Assembly: GCA_905205995.1 (NCBI GenBank) | Contig: CAJLFU010000009.1 | Span: 1-58,241 of the forward strand | Length of the DNA stretch: 58,241 bases | Source of the DNA: an uncultured Haemophilus sp. | GTDB lineage: Bacteria; Pseudomonadota; Gammaproteobacteria; Enterobacterales; Pasteurellaceae | Direction of reading: 5' to 3' | In this document: positions 7,296-16,532 of the stretch, piece after piece | Layout of the letters: every line of letters starts with the position of its first letter | Numbering within the stretch: position 1 is the first letter of the stretch | Program-made: the position numbers and the translations under genes | The notes under the pieces: model-generated | Seen by the model: the letters and a program-made list of their open reading frames with translations, nothing else | What the model was told of the DNA's origin: nothing | Databases searched by the model: none

Positions 7296-8351
7296 ATGTC
7301 CCATTCTCCACTTTTTACCTCTCCCCCTAAATCACTTTGTATTCTACGTTTGTCTGCGGTGGGTGATGTTTGCCATGCACTTGCTGTGGTGCAGCATATT
7401 CAACGTCATTGGCCGCAAACGAAATTAACGTGGATTGTGGGTAAAACAGAAATGGGCCTACTTTCTGGTATTGAAGGCGTGGAACTGGTTCCTTACGATA
7501 AAAAGAGCGGTTGGAAAGGCGTGTGGAATTTATGGATGTTTTTGAAAAACAATCAATTTGATGCGCTTTTGAATATGCAGACGGCATTTCGTGCTTCTAT
7601 TATCTCTCTTGGTATTCAAGCGAAATATAAAATTGGGTTTGGCAAAAAACGTTCTCGAGAAGGGCAGTGGTTGTTTGTGAACTGTCGAGTTCAAGATCCT
7701 GAAACGCCTCATGTGCTAGATGGTTTCATGGCTTTTGCGGATTATCTTGGTGTACCACCGGCAGAAATGCTTTCTTGGCAATTGACAATTTCTGATTCAG
7801 ATCGAGAATATGCCAAACAGTTTATTGATCCAACGCGCAAAAATCTGATTATTTCTCCTTGCTCCAGTAAAGCCGAGAAAGATTGGTTGGTGGAGCGTTA
7901 TGCGGAAGTGGCAAATATTGCTCATCAACATAATGTGAATGTGATTTTTTGTAGCTCGCCGGCAAAACGCGAATTAGAAATGGTGAAAAAAATTACCGCG
8001 CTTTGTGACTTTCAACCGGTTGATGCTTCAGGAAAAACCAGTTTGAAACAACTTGCCGCATTAATTCATCAAGCAAATTTAGTCATCTCGCCCGATTCAG
8101 GCCCGGCCCATATTGCTACTACTCAAGGTACGCCAGTAATTGGATTGTATGCTTATCACAATCCATTGCGCACTGCGCCTTATCATAATCTGGATAATGT
8201 GGTGTCGGTATATGAAGAAAATGTGCAAAAAGAACAAGAAAAACCTTCAAGTGAATTGCCTTGGGCGACTAAATTAAAAGGCAAAAATTTAATGGCTGGA
8301 ATTCAGGTAGAGCAAGTGGTGGCTCAGATGAGAGCCTTGAATTTATTTTAA
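7296..8351 (+). CDS. opsX: ADP-heptose--LPS heptosyltransferase I (OpsX)
   Basis: A 351-residue GT9-family heptosyltransferase. The N-terminal F-T-S-P-P-K-S-L-C-I-L-R-L-S-A-V-G-D-V matches Haemophilus/Pasteurella OpsX, with the glycine-rich acceptor loop. The C-terminal S-P-D-S-G-P-A-H-I-A near residues 268-277 is the nucleotide-sugar site of the family. It adds the first heptose to Kdo(-phosphate) on the inner LPS core at the cytoplasmic face of the inner membrane, functionally linked to KdkA. The SD is GAGGA before 7296. An uptake sequence lies just after the stop. Confidence 0.93.
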   Translation: MSHSPLFTSPPKSLCILRLSAVGDVCHALAVVQHIQRHWPQTKLTWIVGKTEMGLLSGIEGVELVPYDKKSGWKGVWNLWMFLKNNQFDALLNMQTAFRASIISLGIQAKYKIGFGKKRSREGQWLFVNCRVQDPETPHVLDGFMAFADYLGVPPAEMLSWQLTISDSDREYAKQFIDPTRKNLIISPCSSKAEKDWLVERYAEVANIAHQHNVNVIFCSSPAKRELEMVKKITALCDFQPVDASGKTSLKQLAALIHQANLVISPDSGPAHIATTQGTPVIGLYAYHNPLRTAPYHNLDNVVSVYEENVQKEQEKPSSELPWATKLKGKNLMAGIQVEQVVAQMRALNLF

Positions 8352-8371
8352 AGTGCGGTCAATTTTGGAGA

Positions 8372-8395
8372 TAAAAAAGCCCTCAAATGAGGGCT
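8372..8395 (-). terminator. Terminator of the AhpD-like gene
   Basis: The stem GCCCTC-aaat-GAGGGC is preceded on the plus strand by a run of A, which gives a U run on the minus transcript. It may also help insulate opsX. Confidence 0.75.
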
Positions 8396-8421
8396 AAAAG
8401 AATCATAAAGTTCCTTGCAAA

Positions 8422-8766
8422 TTATTCGCCTTTTTGTGCATTGTAAGCTTCTAATGCACGAAGAGAATAGGTGTAAGCTGCACCTGCATTTAATGCGATA
8501 GACATCGCTAATGCTGCTGCTACTTCTTCTTCAGTTGCACCTGCTTTCACCGCTTCATCAGCATGCACGCCAATGCAGCTTTCACAACGTGTTGTTACTG
8601 CAACTGCTAATGCAATTAATTCACGGGTTTTGGCATCTAATACGTTACCTTCTGCCGCTGCAGCACCTAATGCGCCGTAAGCTTGTAACATTTTAGGGTA
8701 TTTTTTACCTAATGCACCGAATGATTTTTTAACGTGTGCTACATCATTTTTCCAATCTGCAAACAT
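8422..8766 (-). CDS. Carboxymuconolactone decarboxylase/AhpD-family protein
   Basis: A 114-residue protein of the CMD/AhpD-like family. It has the redox motif C-E-S-C-I-G-V-H near residues 52-59, where C-x-x-C-x-x-x-H is the peroxidase/decarboxylase signature. Small single-domain members act as thiol peroxidase-like or disulfide-reducing proteins; whether this one acts on peroxides is inference. The SD AAGGAG is strong. It is divergent from an AraC-family regulator 104 bp away, the usual arrangement for a regulator and its target. Confidence 0.88.
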   Translation of the reverse strand: MFADWKNDVAHVKKSFGALGKKYPKMLQAYGALGAAAAEGNVLDAKTRELIALAVAVTTRCESCIGVHADEAVKAGATEEEVAAALAMSIALNAGAAYTYSLRALEAYNAQKGE

Positions 8767-8869
8767 TGTTTTTCTCCTTAAATTTAGTACAAATTTCGAG
8801 AGGAATTATAAGCAGATTAGCGTATGATACTTGTCAAATTGTCTTAACTTTTAGACGGAAAATCTCACA

Positions 8870-9760
8870 ATGGATTATTTAGATAAATTAACTCAGCTGG
8901 CGCAAGTGCGTGGGGAAATTAATATTCGCTGCTTGTTTCAAGGGGATTGGCAAGTTGAACATCAGCCAGATGCGGCGGAATATCAAGGTTTATTTCATTT
9001 AATCGAGCAAGGTGAGTGCTGGGTAACCTTGGCGGGAAAACAGTTTCATTTGAAGAAAGGCGATCTCTTTTTTCTCCCTCAAAATCGACAGCACTTTTTG
9101 GGCAGTTCTCAACAAAAAAGAGAGAATAGCCAACAGAGAGAACAATCAAATGCCCTTTTTAATGTCCATCAAATAGGTGCAGGTACGCCCGATCTGAAGA
9201 TGTTTTGTGGGACATTTTATTACCAAAAACCGTCATTATTAATTGATTCGTTACCAGATTATTTGCATCTTTCGCTGCAAAATACACCTGTGCAGCCTTT
9301 GGTTTCACTTTTTTTACAAGAAGCCGAGAAACCAGAGCAAGGCACAAAATCGGTGATTGATGCACTATCAAATGTATTGTTTATTTATATTTTGCGTCAT
9401 GCACAGCAAATGGGCTTGCTCAATCAAGGCTTATTAGCCGCGTTGCAGGATAAAAGGCTGAATCAAGTCCTTGAAAAAATCCTGTTTTCACCTCAATTAG
9501 ATTGGAATATTGAGCAATTAGCAGAGTTGGCATCTATGTCTCGTGCAACGTTTATGCGGATCTTTCAACAGCAATTAGGGATGCCCCCAGGAAAATTTCT
9601 CACACAAGTGCGGTTAGAAATGGCGGCCGTTTTATTGAAAAATACGCAAAAGACTATTTTAGCGATTGCCCTTGAAATAGGGTATCAATCAGAGGCACAT
9701 TTTAGTAAGGCGTTTAAAGCAATTTATGGGCTTTCACCGAGCCAATTTCGCAAAACCTAG
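8870..9760 (+). CDS. AraC-family regulator with N-terminal cupin domain
   Basis: A 296-residue transcription factor. Residues 5-190 form a cupin_6-type effector domain (G-L-F-H-L-I-E-Q-G...H-L-K-K-G-D-L-F-F-L-P). Residues 200-295 form the double helix-turn-helix of AraC/XylS, ending with G-Y-Q-S-E-A-H-F-S-K-A-F-K...G-L-S-P-S-Q-F-R. It probably controls the divergent AhpD-like gene. The same regulator/CMD/ABC-exporter neighbourhood is found in Haemophilus influenzae. Effector unknown. An uptake sequence is embedded at about 9607. Confidence 0.88.
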   Translation: MDYLDKLTQLAQVRGEINIRCLFQGDWQVEHQPDAAEYQGLFHLIEQGECWVTLAGKQFHLKKGDLFFLPQNRQHFLGSSQQKRENSQQREQSNALFNVHQIGAGTPDLKMFCGTFYYQKPSLLIDSLPDYLHLSLQNTPVQPLVSLFLQEAEKPEQGTKSVIDALSNVLFIYILRHAQQMGLLNQGLLAALQDKRLNQVLEKILFSPQLDWNIEQLAELASMSRATFMRIFQQQLGMPPGKFLTQVRLEMAAVLLKNTQKTILAIALEIGYQSEAHFSKAFKAIYGLSPSQFRKT

Positions 9761-9836
9761 CCCATCGTTTAAAACTTGCGTTATAATGACCGCACTTTAG
9801 GCGGCTCTGTCGCCTTTAATTTTTTAAGGTATTGTT

Positions 9837-11681
9837 ATGTTTAATAAAATATTTTCATGGTTTGAAAACCGTTTAAATCCTTATCCGGAAAGCAATCCAA
9901 CGACGCCTGAAAAAGGCTTGTTCCGTTTTATTTGGTCAAGCATTGATGGCATGAAGGGCTGGATCTTTTTACTCGCGGTATTGACGGTTGGTACCGGTGT
10001 GATGGAAGCCTTGCTTTTCCAATTTATGGGATTGTTGGTGGATTGGCTTGGTGCTTATACACCAACCACGCTTTGGCAAGAAAAAGGGCATTTGCTTGCC
10101 GGTATGGCGGCTTTGCTTATTTTTAGTATTGTATGGTCATTTGTGGGCGTGAATGTGCGCTTACAAACGTTACAAGGGGTATTCCCAATGCGTTTGCGTT
10201 GGAATTTCCACCGTTTGATGCTGGGACAAAGTTTAAGCTTCTATCAAGATGAATTTGCGGGTCGTGTATCGGCGAAAGTGATGCAAACTGCGCTTGCAGT
10301 GCGTGATACGGTGATGACCATTGCGGATATGCTCGTGTATGTTGCCGTATATTTTATCACCTCCGGCTTGGTGCTTGCGGCTTTAGATACCTGGTTTTTG
10401 GTGCCGTTTTTCTTATGGATTGTGGCATTTGTGACTATTTTACGTCTGCTTATTCCACGTTTAGCGAAAACAGCACAACGACAAGCTGATGCGCGATCTT
10501 TAATGACAGGACGTATTACGGATGCTTACTCAAATATTGCAACGGTGAAACTATTTTCACATGATGCGAGAGAAGCGAATTATGCAAAACGTTCCATGGA
10601 AGAATTTATGGTTACCGTGCATGCACAAATGCGTTTGGCGAGTTCATTAGATACCTTAACTTACGCAACCAATATCTTCTTAACGTTAAGCACCGCGATT
10701 TTAGGCGTGGTGTTATGGCAAAACGGCCAAGTAGGCGTGGGAGCAGTGGCGACTGCAACCGCGATGGCGTTACGTGTAAATGGTCTTTCTCGTTGGATTA
10801 TGTGGGAATCAGCTCGTTTATTTGAAAATATCGGGACAGTGAATGATGGTATGGCAACGCTAACCAAACCGCATACCATTGTTGATAAGCCAAATTGTGT
10901 TGCATTAGAAGTGAAACAAGGCGAAATCAAATTTAACAATGTTTCGTTTGCCTATGATCCGAATAAACCGTTGCTTAACCATTTTAATCTCACCATCAAA
11001 CCGGGTGAAAAAGTGGGCTTAATTGGTCGTTCTGGTGCAGGTAAATCAACCATTGTGAATTTACTTCTACGTTTCTACGAAGCGCAAGAAGGCTCAATTA
11101 CCATTGATGGTCAAAATATTTTAGATGTAAGCCAAGAAAGCCTTCGTCGTCAGATTGGTCTTGTAACACAAGATACCTCGCTTTTACACCGTTCTGTTCG
11201 CGATAATATCATTTATGGTCGCCCAACAGCGACAGATGAAGAAATGATAAATGCGGCTAAACGTGCGGAAGCAGCCGATTTCATCCCTTATCTCAGCGAT
11301 GCGCAAGGTAGAAAAGGCTATGATGCTCATGTTGGTGAACGCGGGGTAAAACTATCGGGTGGTCAACGTCAACGTATTGCCATTGCTCGTGTCATGTTAA
11401 AAGATGCACCAATTTTACTGTTGGATGAAGCGACCAGTGCGCTAGACTCCGAAGTGGAAGTGGCGATCCAAGAAAGTCTCGACAAGATGATGGAAAATAA
11501 AACTGTTATTGCGATTGCTCACCGTTTATCCACTATTGCAGCAATGGATCGTTTAATCGTGTTAGATAAAGGCCAAATTGTCGAGCAAGGGACTCACGCA
11601 GAATTGCTTGAACAAAATGGCCTTTATGCTCGCCTTTGGAAACATCAAAGTGGTGGCTTCTTGAGTGAGCATGCCGAGTAA
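9837..11681 (+). CDS. ABC exporter, fused membrane and ATPase domains
   Basis: A 614-residue half-transporter. The N-terminal type IV ABC exporter membrane domain has about six hydrophobic segments (residues 35-330). The C-terminal ATPase has Walker A G-R-S-G-A-G-K-S, signature L-S-G-G-Q-R-Q-R and Walker B I-L-L-L-D-E-A-T-S. It would work as a homodimer in the inner membrane, exporting a lipid- or drug-like substrate that the sequence does not identify. The SD AAGG lies 8 nt upstream. An uptake sequence lies between it and the AraC gene. Confidence 0.9.
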   Translation: MFNKIFSWFENRLNPYPESNPTTPEKGLFRFIWSSIDGMKGWIFLLAVLTVGTGVMEALLFQFMGLLVDWLGAYTPTTLWQEKGHLLAGMAALLIFSIVWSFVGVNVRLQTLQGVFPMRLRWNFHRLMLGQSLSFYQDEFAGRVSAKVMQTALAVRDTVMTIADMLVYVAVYFITSGLVLAALDTWFLVPFFLWIVAFVTILRLLIPRLAKTAQRQADARSLMTGRITDAYSNIATVKLFSHDAREANYAKRSMEEFMVTVHAQMRLASSLDTLTYATNIFLTLSTAILGVVLWQNGQVGVGAVATATAMALRVNGLSRWIMWESARLFENIGTVNDGMATLTKPHTIVDKPNCVALEVKQGEIKFNNVSFAYDPNKPLLNHFNLTIKPGEKVGLIGRSGAGKSTIVNLLLRFYEAQEGSITIDGQNILDVSQESLRRQIGLVTQDTSLLHRSVRDNIIYGRPTATDEEMINAAKRAEAADFIPYLSDAQGRKGYDAHVGERGVKLSGGQRQRIAIARVMLKDAPILLLDEATSALDSEVEVAIQESLDKMMENKTVIAIAHRLSTIAAMDRLIVLDKGQIVEQGTHAELLEQNGLYARLWKHQSGGFLSEHAE

Positions 11682-11776
11682 AACACAGGAAAAAATGACC
11701 GCACTTTGCAAAGGTGTAAATCTTGAGAGAGTTTAGATAGAGATTGAACTTTTCTCATAATTAGTGCGAATTTCCT

Positions 11777-11805
11777 TTGACTATTTTATTGACAACAGGT
11801 AATAT
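11777..11805 (+). promoter_or_regulatory. Sigma-70 promoter of the yceD-rpmF-plsX-fab operon
   Basis: TTGACT (11777-11782), a 17-bp spacer, then TAATAT (11800-11805). The predicted start, near 11812, is almost at the yceD ATG (11815), so the transcript would be nearly leaderless. Confidence 0.65.
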
Positions 11806-11814
11806 TCGCACCCT

Positions 11815-12339
11815 ATGCAAAAGGTAAAACTACCCCTAACCGTTGATCCGGTTAAAGACGCTCAACAAAGAATTGATTATGATGGTTATTATACCGGTAG
11901 TCAGTTAGTGCGTTTAGCTGAATCTACGGGGAAAGTGCTCAGCGATGCACAGGTAACATTATCGTTTTATATTGATCCACAAAAATTAGTGGTGATGAAA
12001 GGGCAAGTACAGGTTGATGTCGAATTAGATTGTCAACGTTGTGGCGAACCATTCAAACAAACATTGGAATGTCATTTTATGTATAGTCCAGTGGCTAATT
12101 GGGATCAGGCTGATGACTTGCCGGAAATTTATGAGCCAATCGAATTTAATGAGTTTGGTGAAATAGATTTACTTGGTGCAGTGGAAGACGAACTTATTTT
12201 AGCTCTACCGCTTGTTCCAATGCATTCATCTGAACACTGTGAAGTGTCCGCGCACGAACAGGTTTTTGGCGAATTGCCTGAAGAATTGGCAAAAAAACCG
12301 AACCCGTTCGCTGTATTAGCTAATTTAAAGCAAAAGTAA
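11815..12339 (+). CDS. yceD: YceD (DUF177) 23S rRNA accumulation protein
   Basis: A 174-residue DUF177 protein, required for normal 23S rRNA levels in E. coli and plants. It starts M-Q-K-V-K-L-P as E. coli YceD does and has the conserved C-Q-R-C-G-E-P-F, Y-E-P-I-E-F-N-E-F-G-E-I-D-L and C-terminal N-P-F-A-V-L-A-N-L-K. No SD is visible before the ATG. The rpmF gene follows after 22 bp, as in most proteobacteria. Confidence 0.93.
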   Translation: MQKVKLPLTVDPVKDAQQRIDYDGYYTGSQLVRLAESTGKVLSDAQVTLSFYIDPQKLVVMKGQVQVDVELDCQRCGEPFKQTLECHFMYSPVANWDQADDLPEIYEPIEFNEFGEIDLLGAVEDELILALPLVPMHSSEHCEVSAHEQVFGELPEELAKKPNPFAVLANLKQK

Positions 12340-12361
12340 ATTAAATTTAGGAGTATAGCCA

Positions 12362-12532
12362 ATGGCTGTTCAACAAAACAAAAAATCTCGTTCACGTCGT
12401 GATATGCGTCGTTCACACGATGCATTAACTACTGCTGCAGTATCAGTGGATAAAGCAAGCGGTGAAACTCACTTACGCCACCACGTAACTGCTGACGGTT
12501 ACTACCGTGGTCGCAAAGTGATCAATAAGTAA
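12362..12532 (+). CDS. rpmF: 50S ribosomal protein L32
   Basis: 56 residues: [20 protein letters not shown] at the start and Y-Y-R-G-R-K-V at the end, the expected L32 sequence. The SD TAGGAG lies 9 nt upstream of the ATG. It lies between yceD and plsX, so ribosomal protein and lipid gene expression are linked. Confidence 0.97.
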
Positions 12533-12553
12533 TTTTACTTATAAGGTATTCAC

Positions 12554-13573
12554 TTGAACCGTCTAACCTTAGCGTTAGATGTGATGGGCGGGGACGTTGG
12601 TCCCCGTATTACTATCCCCGCATCTCTTTCAGCATTGGAAGCAGATCCAATGCTCTCTTTAGTGCTGTTTGGCAATAGCCAACAAATTTTCCCTTTACTG
12701 GAAAATGCACCTTCTTCTCTTTTAGAACGTATTCAAATTCATCATTGCACTAAGACTATTGATAACAATCAAGGTATTTCTCATGCATTGCGTCACAGCA
12801 AAGGCACGTCGATGCGTTTAGCTATTGAAATGGTTCAGAAAGGTGAGGCTCAAGGTTGCGTGAGTGCAGGAAATACGGGTGCATTGATGGGATTGTCAAA
12901 GGTACTCTTACAGCCTTTAGAGGGAATTCAACGCCCTGCGTTGGTATCCTTATTACCGTCGATGACGGGTGATAAAACCGTGATGTTAGATTTAGGCGCA
13001 AACGTAGAATGTTCTGCTCAAAATCTTTATGAATTTGCCGTCATGGGCTCGATCTTTGCCGAAAACCGATTGAACTTAGTTTATCCACGTATTGCCTTAC
13101 TCAATATTGGTGTGGAAGAAATTAAAGGACATCAATCCATTCGTGAAGCTGCGAATTTATTAGAAAAATCGACCGCACTTAATTATACCGGCTTTATTGA
13201 AGGTAACTTTTTATTAAATGGTGTGGCTGATGTGATCGTGAGTGATGGGTTTTCGGGAAATATTGCATTAAAAACCCTTGAAGGGGCAGCTAAGAATCTG
13301 TTATCTCTTCTGAAAGGAAAAGAAAAACAGCCTATTTTTAAATCATTTGCCAAATTTATTCTGCGTTTTTTCTTTAAGGATGCTTATCATCGCTTGAAAC
13401 GCATTAACCCAGATGAATATAATGGGGCATCTTTACTCGGATTAACGGCTGTTGTGGTGAAAAGCCATGGCAGTGCAAATGTGGATGCATTTGCTCGTGC
13501 AATTGCGGATGCAGCTTTACAAGCTCGTTTGCAAATTCCACAAAAAATCTTGGCGGGTTTACAACGTTATTAA
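12554..13573 (+). CDS. plsX: Phosphate acyltransferase PlsX
   Basis: A 339-residue PlsX that converts acyl-ACP to acyl-phosphate for phospholipid synthesis. It begins N-R-L-T-L-A-L-D-V-M-G-G-D, the family signature, and the start codon is TTG at 12554 with an AAGG SD upstream; no ATG lies closer to the conserved N-terminus. The S-A-G-N-T-G-A-L-M motif is near residue 108. It is probably translated from the same mRNA as rpmF and fabH. Confidence 0.95.
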   Translation: MNRLTLALDVMGGDVGPRITIPASLSALEADPMLSLVLFGNSQQIFPLLENAPSSLLERIQIHHCTKTIDNNQGISHALRHSKGTSMRLAIEMVQKGEAQGCVSAGNTGALMGLSKVLLQPLEGIQRPALVSLLPSMTGDKTVMLDLGANVECSAQNLYEFAVMGSIFAENRLNLVYPRIALLNIGVEEIKGHQSIREAANLLEKSTALNYTGFIEGNFLLNGVADVIVSDGFSGNIALKTLEGAAKNLLSLLKGKEKQPIFKSFAKFILRFFFKDAYHRLKRINPDEYNGASLLGLTAVVVKSHGSANVDAFARAIADAALQARLQIPQKILAGLQRY

Positions 13574-13591
13574 TTAATAAGTTTTGATATT

Positions 13592-14542
13592 ATGAATAGT
13601 AGAATTTTATCCACCGGTAGCTATTTGCCGAGCCATATTCGTACCAATGCGGATTTGGAAAAAATGGTTGATACTTCAGATGAATGGATCGTGACACGTT
13701 CAGGCATTCGTGAACGTCGTATTGCAGCAGCAGATGAAACTGTTGCGACAATGGGATTTGAAGCAGCCAAAAAAGCACTTGAAATGGCCAATCTTGATCC
13801 TCAAGAAATTGAGTTGATCATTGTTGCAACAACCAGTGGTTCTCACGCTTATCCAAGTTCAGCTTGCCAAGTTCAAGGTTTATTAGGTATTGAAGACGCG
13901 ATTTCTTTTGATTTAGCAGCGGCTTGTACTGGTTTTGTTTATGCTTTAGGCGTAGCGGATAAATTTATTCGTTCAGGTAGCGTGAAAAAAGCCCTTGTAA
14001 TTGGTGCGGATCTTAACTCGCGTAAATTAGACGAAACCGATCGTAGCACTGTTGTGTTGTTTGGTGATGGTGCGGGTGCTGTGATCTTAGAAGCATCAGA
14101 GCAAGAAGGTATTATTTCAACGCATTTACATGCATCGCCAGATAACAATGCGGCATTACAGCTTCCACAAGCTGAGCGTGGCGTGGAGAAATCTGGCTAT
14201 ATTGAAATGCAAGGTAATGAAACCTTTAAATTAGCGGTACGTGAGCTTTCTAATGTGGTGGAAGAAACCCTTTCTGCCAATAATCTCCAAAAAACAGATA
14301 TTGACTGGCTTGTGCCACATCAAGCGAATTTACGTATTATTACGGCGACAGCGAAAAAATTAGAGATGGATATGTCGCAAGTGGTGGTAACGCTTGATCG
14401 TACCGCCAATACCAGTGCGGCGACTGTACCAACGGCTTTAGATGAAGCGGTGCGTGATGGCCGAATTCAACGTGGTCAATTGCTTTTACTCGAAGCTTTT
14501 GGCGGTGGTTGGACTTGGGGTTCAGCATTGGTGCGATTCTAA
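13592..14542 (+). CDS. fabH: Beta-ketoacyl-ACP synthase III
   Basis: A 316-residue FabH that condenses acetyl-CoA with malonyl-ACP to start fatty acid synthesis. The Cys-His-Asn triad is visible: A-A-A-C-T-G-F near residue 112, P-H-Q-A-N-L-R near 243 and N-T-S-A-A near 274. It lies 18 bp after plsX. A paired, oppositely oriented uptake sequence separates it from fabD. Confidence 0.97.
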   Translation: MNSRILSTGSYLPSHIRTNADLEKMVDTSDEWIVTRSGIRERRIAAADETVATMGFEAAKKALEMANLDPQEIELIIVATTSGSHAYPSSACQVQGLLGIEDAISFDLAAACTGFVYALGVADKFIRSGSVKKALVIGADLNSRKLDETDRSTVVLFGDGAGAVILEASEQEGIISTHLHASPDNNAALQLPQAERGVEKSGYIEMQGNETFKLAVRELSNVVEETLSANNLQKTDIDWLVPHQANLRIITATAKKLEMDMSQVVVTLDRTANTSAATVPTALDEAVRDGRIQRGQLLLLEAFGGGWTWGSALVRF

Positions 14543-14571
14543 TTAATTTGTTAGAATCCCGACAGAATTTT

Positions 14572-14600
14572 AAAAGTGCGGTTAAATTTGACCGCACTTT
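14572..14600. repeat. Inverted pair of DNA uptake sequences
   Basis: AAGTGCGGT at 14574-14582 and its complement at 14591-14599 form an 11-bp stem with an 8-nt loop between fabH and fabD. Such USS dyads can act as terminators in Haemophilus. Here only three T follow, so it may attenuate rather than stop transcription. Confidence 0.85.
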
Positions 14601-14634
14601 CAACATTTAAACGATGAAGAAATAGGAAGAAAAC

Positions 14635-15573
14635 ATGAAAAAATTCGCAATGGTTTTTCCAGGACAAGGTTCTCAAGCTGTTGGCATGTTAGCTGATCTT
14701 GCTAACGAATATCCGGTAGTCACTGAGACTTTTAAGCAAGCATCTGAAGCGCTTGGCTATGATTTATGGAACTTGGTTCAACAAGGTCCAGCAGAAGAAT
14801 TAAATAAAACTTGGCAAACTCAGCCGGCATTATTAGCGGCATCCGTTGCGATCTTCCGTGTATGGCAAGAAAAATACCCACAATTGCAACCAAGCGTGAT
14901 GGCTGGTCACAGTTTAGGTGAATATTCAGCATTAGTTTGTGCAGGTGTCATTGATTTTAAAGACGCGATCAAATTAGTCGAATTACGCGGTAAATTAATG
15001 CAACAAGCAGTACCAGAAGGTACTGGTGCAATGTATGCGATTATTGGTTTAGACAATGAAGCGATTATCAATGCATGTAAACAAGCCGAGCAAGGTGAAG
15101 TAGTATCTGCAGTAAACTTTAACTCACCAGGCCAAGTAGTCATTGCGGGAGCGAAAGAAGCGGTAGAGCGTGCGGCTGCATTATGTAAAGAAGCGGGCGC
15201 AAAACGTACTTTACCATTAGCGGTAAGTGTTCCTTCACATTGCGCATTAATGAAACCAGCAGCAGAAAAATTAGCCATAACACTTGAAGGCATTACGCTT
15301 AATGCGCCAGCAACACCAGTATTAAACAACGTGGATGTCAAAGCAGAAACAGAAAGTGCAGAAATTCGTACCGCACTTATTCGTCAATTATATAGCCCAG
15401 TTCGTTGGACTGAAACTGTTGAGAAAATGGCGCAAGATGGCGTAGAAGTTTTAGTTGAAATCGGCCCAGGTAAAGTATTAAACGGTTTAACAAAACGTAT
15501 CGTGGCAGAATTACAAGCAACATCAGTAAACGATGTGGCATCATTAGATGTTGTTGAAGCATTATTAGCATAA
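14635..15573 (+). CDS. fabD: Malonyl-CoA:ACP transacylase
   Basis: A 312-residue FabD. It has the N-terminal F-P-G-Q-G-S-Q motif and the nucleophile Ser in G-H-S-L-G-E-Y-S-A near residue 92, with the second His in V-P-S-H-C. It loads malonate on ACP for fatty acid synthesis and potentially for the ACPs of the aryl polyene cluster downstream (inference; that cluster has no transacylase of its own). Confidence 0.97.
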   Translation: MKKFAMVFPGQGSQAVGMLADLANEYPVVTETFKQASEALGYDLWNLVQQGPAEELNKTWQTQPALLAASVAIFRVWQEKYPQLQPSVMAGHSLGEYSALVCAGVIDFKDAIKLVELRGKLMQQAVPEGTGAMYAIIGLDNEAIINACKQAEQGEVVSAVNFNSPGQVVIAGAKEAVERAAALCKEAGAKRTLPLAVSVPSHCALMKPAAEKLAITLEGITLNAPATPVLNNVDVKAETESAEIRTALIRQLYSPVRWTETVEKMAQDGVEVLVEIGPGKVLNGLTKRIVAELQATSVNDVASLDVVEALLA

Positions 15574-15586
15574 AAGGGGATTAAAA

Positions 15587-16315
15587 ATGCAAAATAAAAT
15601 CGCATTAGTAACAGGTGCAACACGTGGTATTGGCCGCGCAATTGCAGAAGAATTAGCATCAAAAGGTGCATTTGTAATTGGTACCGCAACCTCTGAAAAA
15701 GGTGCAGATACAATTTCTGCTTACCTTGGTGATAAAGGTAAAGGTTTAGTATTAAATGTGGCAGACAAAGAAAGCATTGATGCCGTATTAGAACAAATTA
15801 AAGAACAATTTGGTGATATTGATATTCTCGTGAATAACGCAGGTATCACACGCGATAACTTATTAATGCGTATGAAAGATGAAGAATGGTTCGATATTAT
15901 GCAAACCAACTTAACCTCTGTGTTCCATCTTTCTAAAGCAATGTTACGCTCAATGATGAAAAAACGTTTCGGTCGTATCATTACTATCGGTTCTGTTGTG
16001 GGTTCAATGGGTAACCCAGGTCAATCTAACTACTGTGCCGCAAAAGCAGGTTTGATTGGTTTCTCTAAAGGTTTAGCTAAAGAAGTGGCATCACGTGGCA
16101 TTACTGTAAATGTTGTGGCTCCAGGCTTCATCGCAACGGATATGACAGAAGTGCTTACTGAAGAACAAAAAGCGGGTATTCTTGGTAATGTCCCAGCTGG
16201 TCGTTTAGGTGAGCCAAAAGATATCGCAAAAGCGGTGGCGTTTTTAGCTTCTGACGATGCAGCTTATATTACGGGTACTACATTGCATGTGAATGGTGGC
16301 TTATATATGAGCTAA
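15587..16315 (+). CDS. fabG: 3-oxoacyl-ACP reductase
   Basis: A 242-residue short-chain dehydrogenase with NADPH motif T-G-A-T-R-G-I-G, N-N-A-G, catalytic S(V-V-G-S)-Y-C-A-A-K, and C-terminal V-N-G-G-L-Y-M-S. It is the ketoreductase of fatty acid elongation, 13 bp after fabD. Confidence 0.97.
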   Translation: MQNKIALVTGATRGIGRAIAEELASKGAFVIGTATSEKGADTISAYLGDKGKGLVLNVADKESIDAVLEQIKEQFGDIDILVNNAGITRDNLLMRMKDEEWFDIMQTNLTSVFHLSKAMLRSMMKKRFGRIITIGSVVGSMGNPGQSNYCAAKAGLIGFSKGLAKEVASRGITVNVVAPGFIATDMTEVLTEEQKAGILGNVPAGRLGEPKDIAKAVAFLASDDAAYITGTTLHVNGGLYMS

Positions 16316-16463
16316 CCCTTAAGGGGATATATATCTGGGATTTTGTCTATAAAATATAGCAAAGCAGTTTAGTTAATGATAAAATCCCAAACGCAATGTA
16401 ACTTTTTCTCTGTATGTGTTTTTACATTGCCTGTTTTTTGTGGTGCGACCACCTAAGAAATAG

Positions 16464-16491
16464 TTGCAACTTTATCAAAAATGCATACACT
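16464..16491 (+). promoter_or_regulatory. Promoter of acpP
   Basis: TTGCAA (16464-16469), a 16-bp spacer, then TACACT (16486-16491). It would give acpP its own transcript with a leader of roughly 35 nt, in line with the high demand for ACP. The 217-bp gap after fabG also supports an internal promoter. Confidence 0.55.
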
Positions 16492-16532
16492 AACCGCTCT
16501 TAAATGAGTTAAAACAACAATAGGAAAAACAA

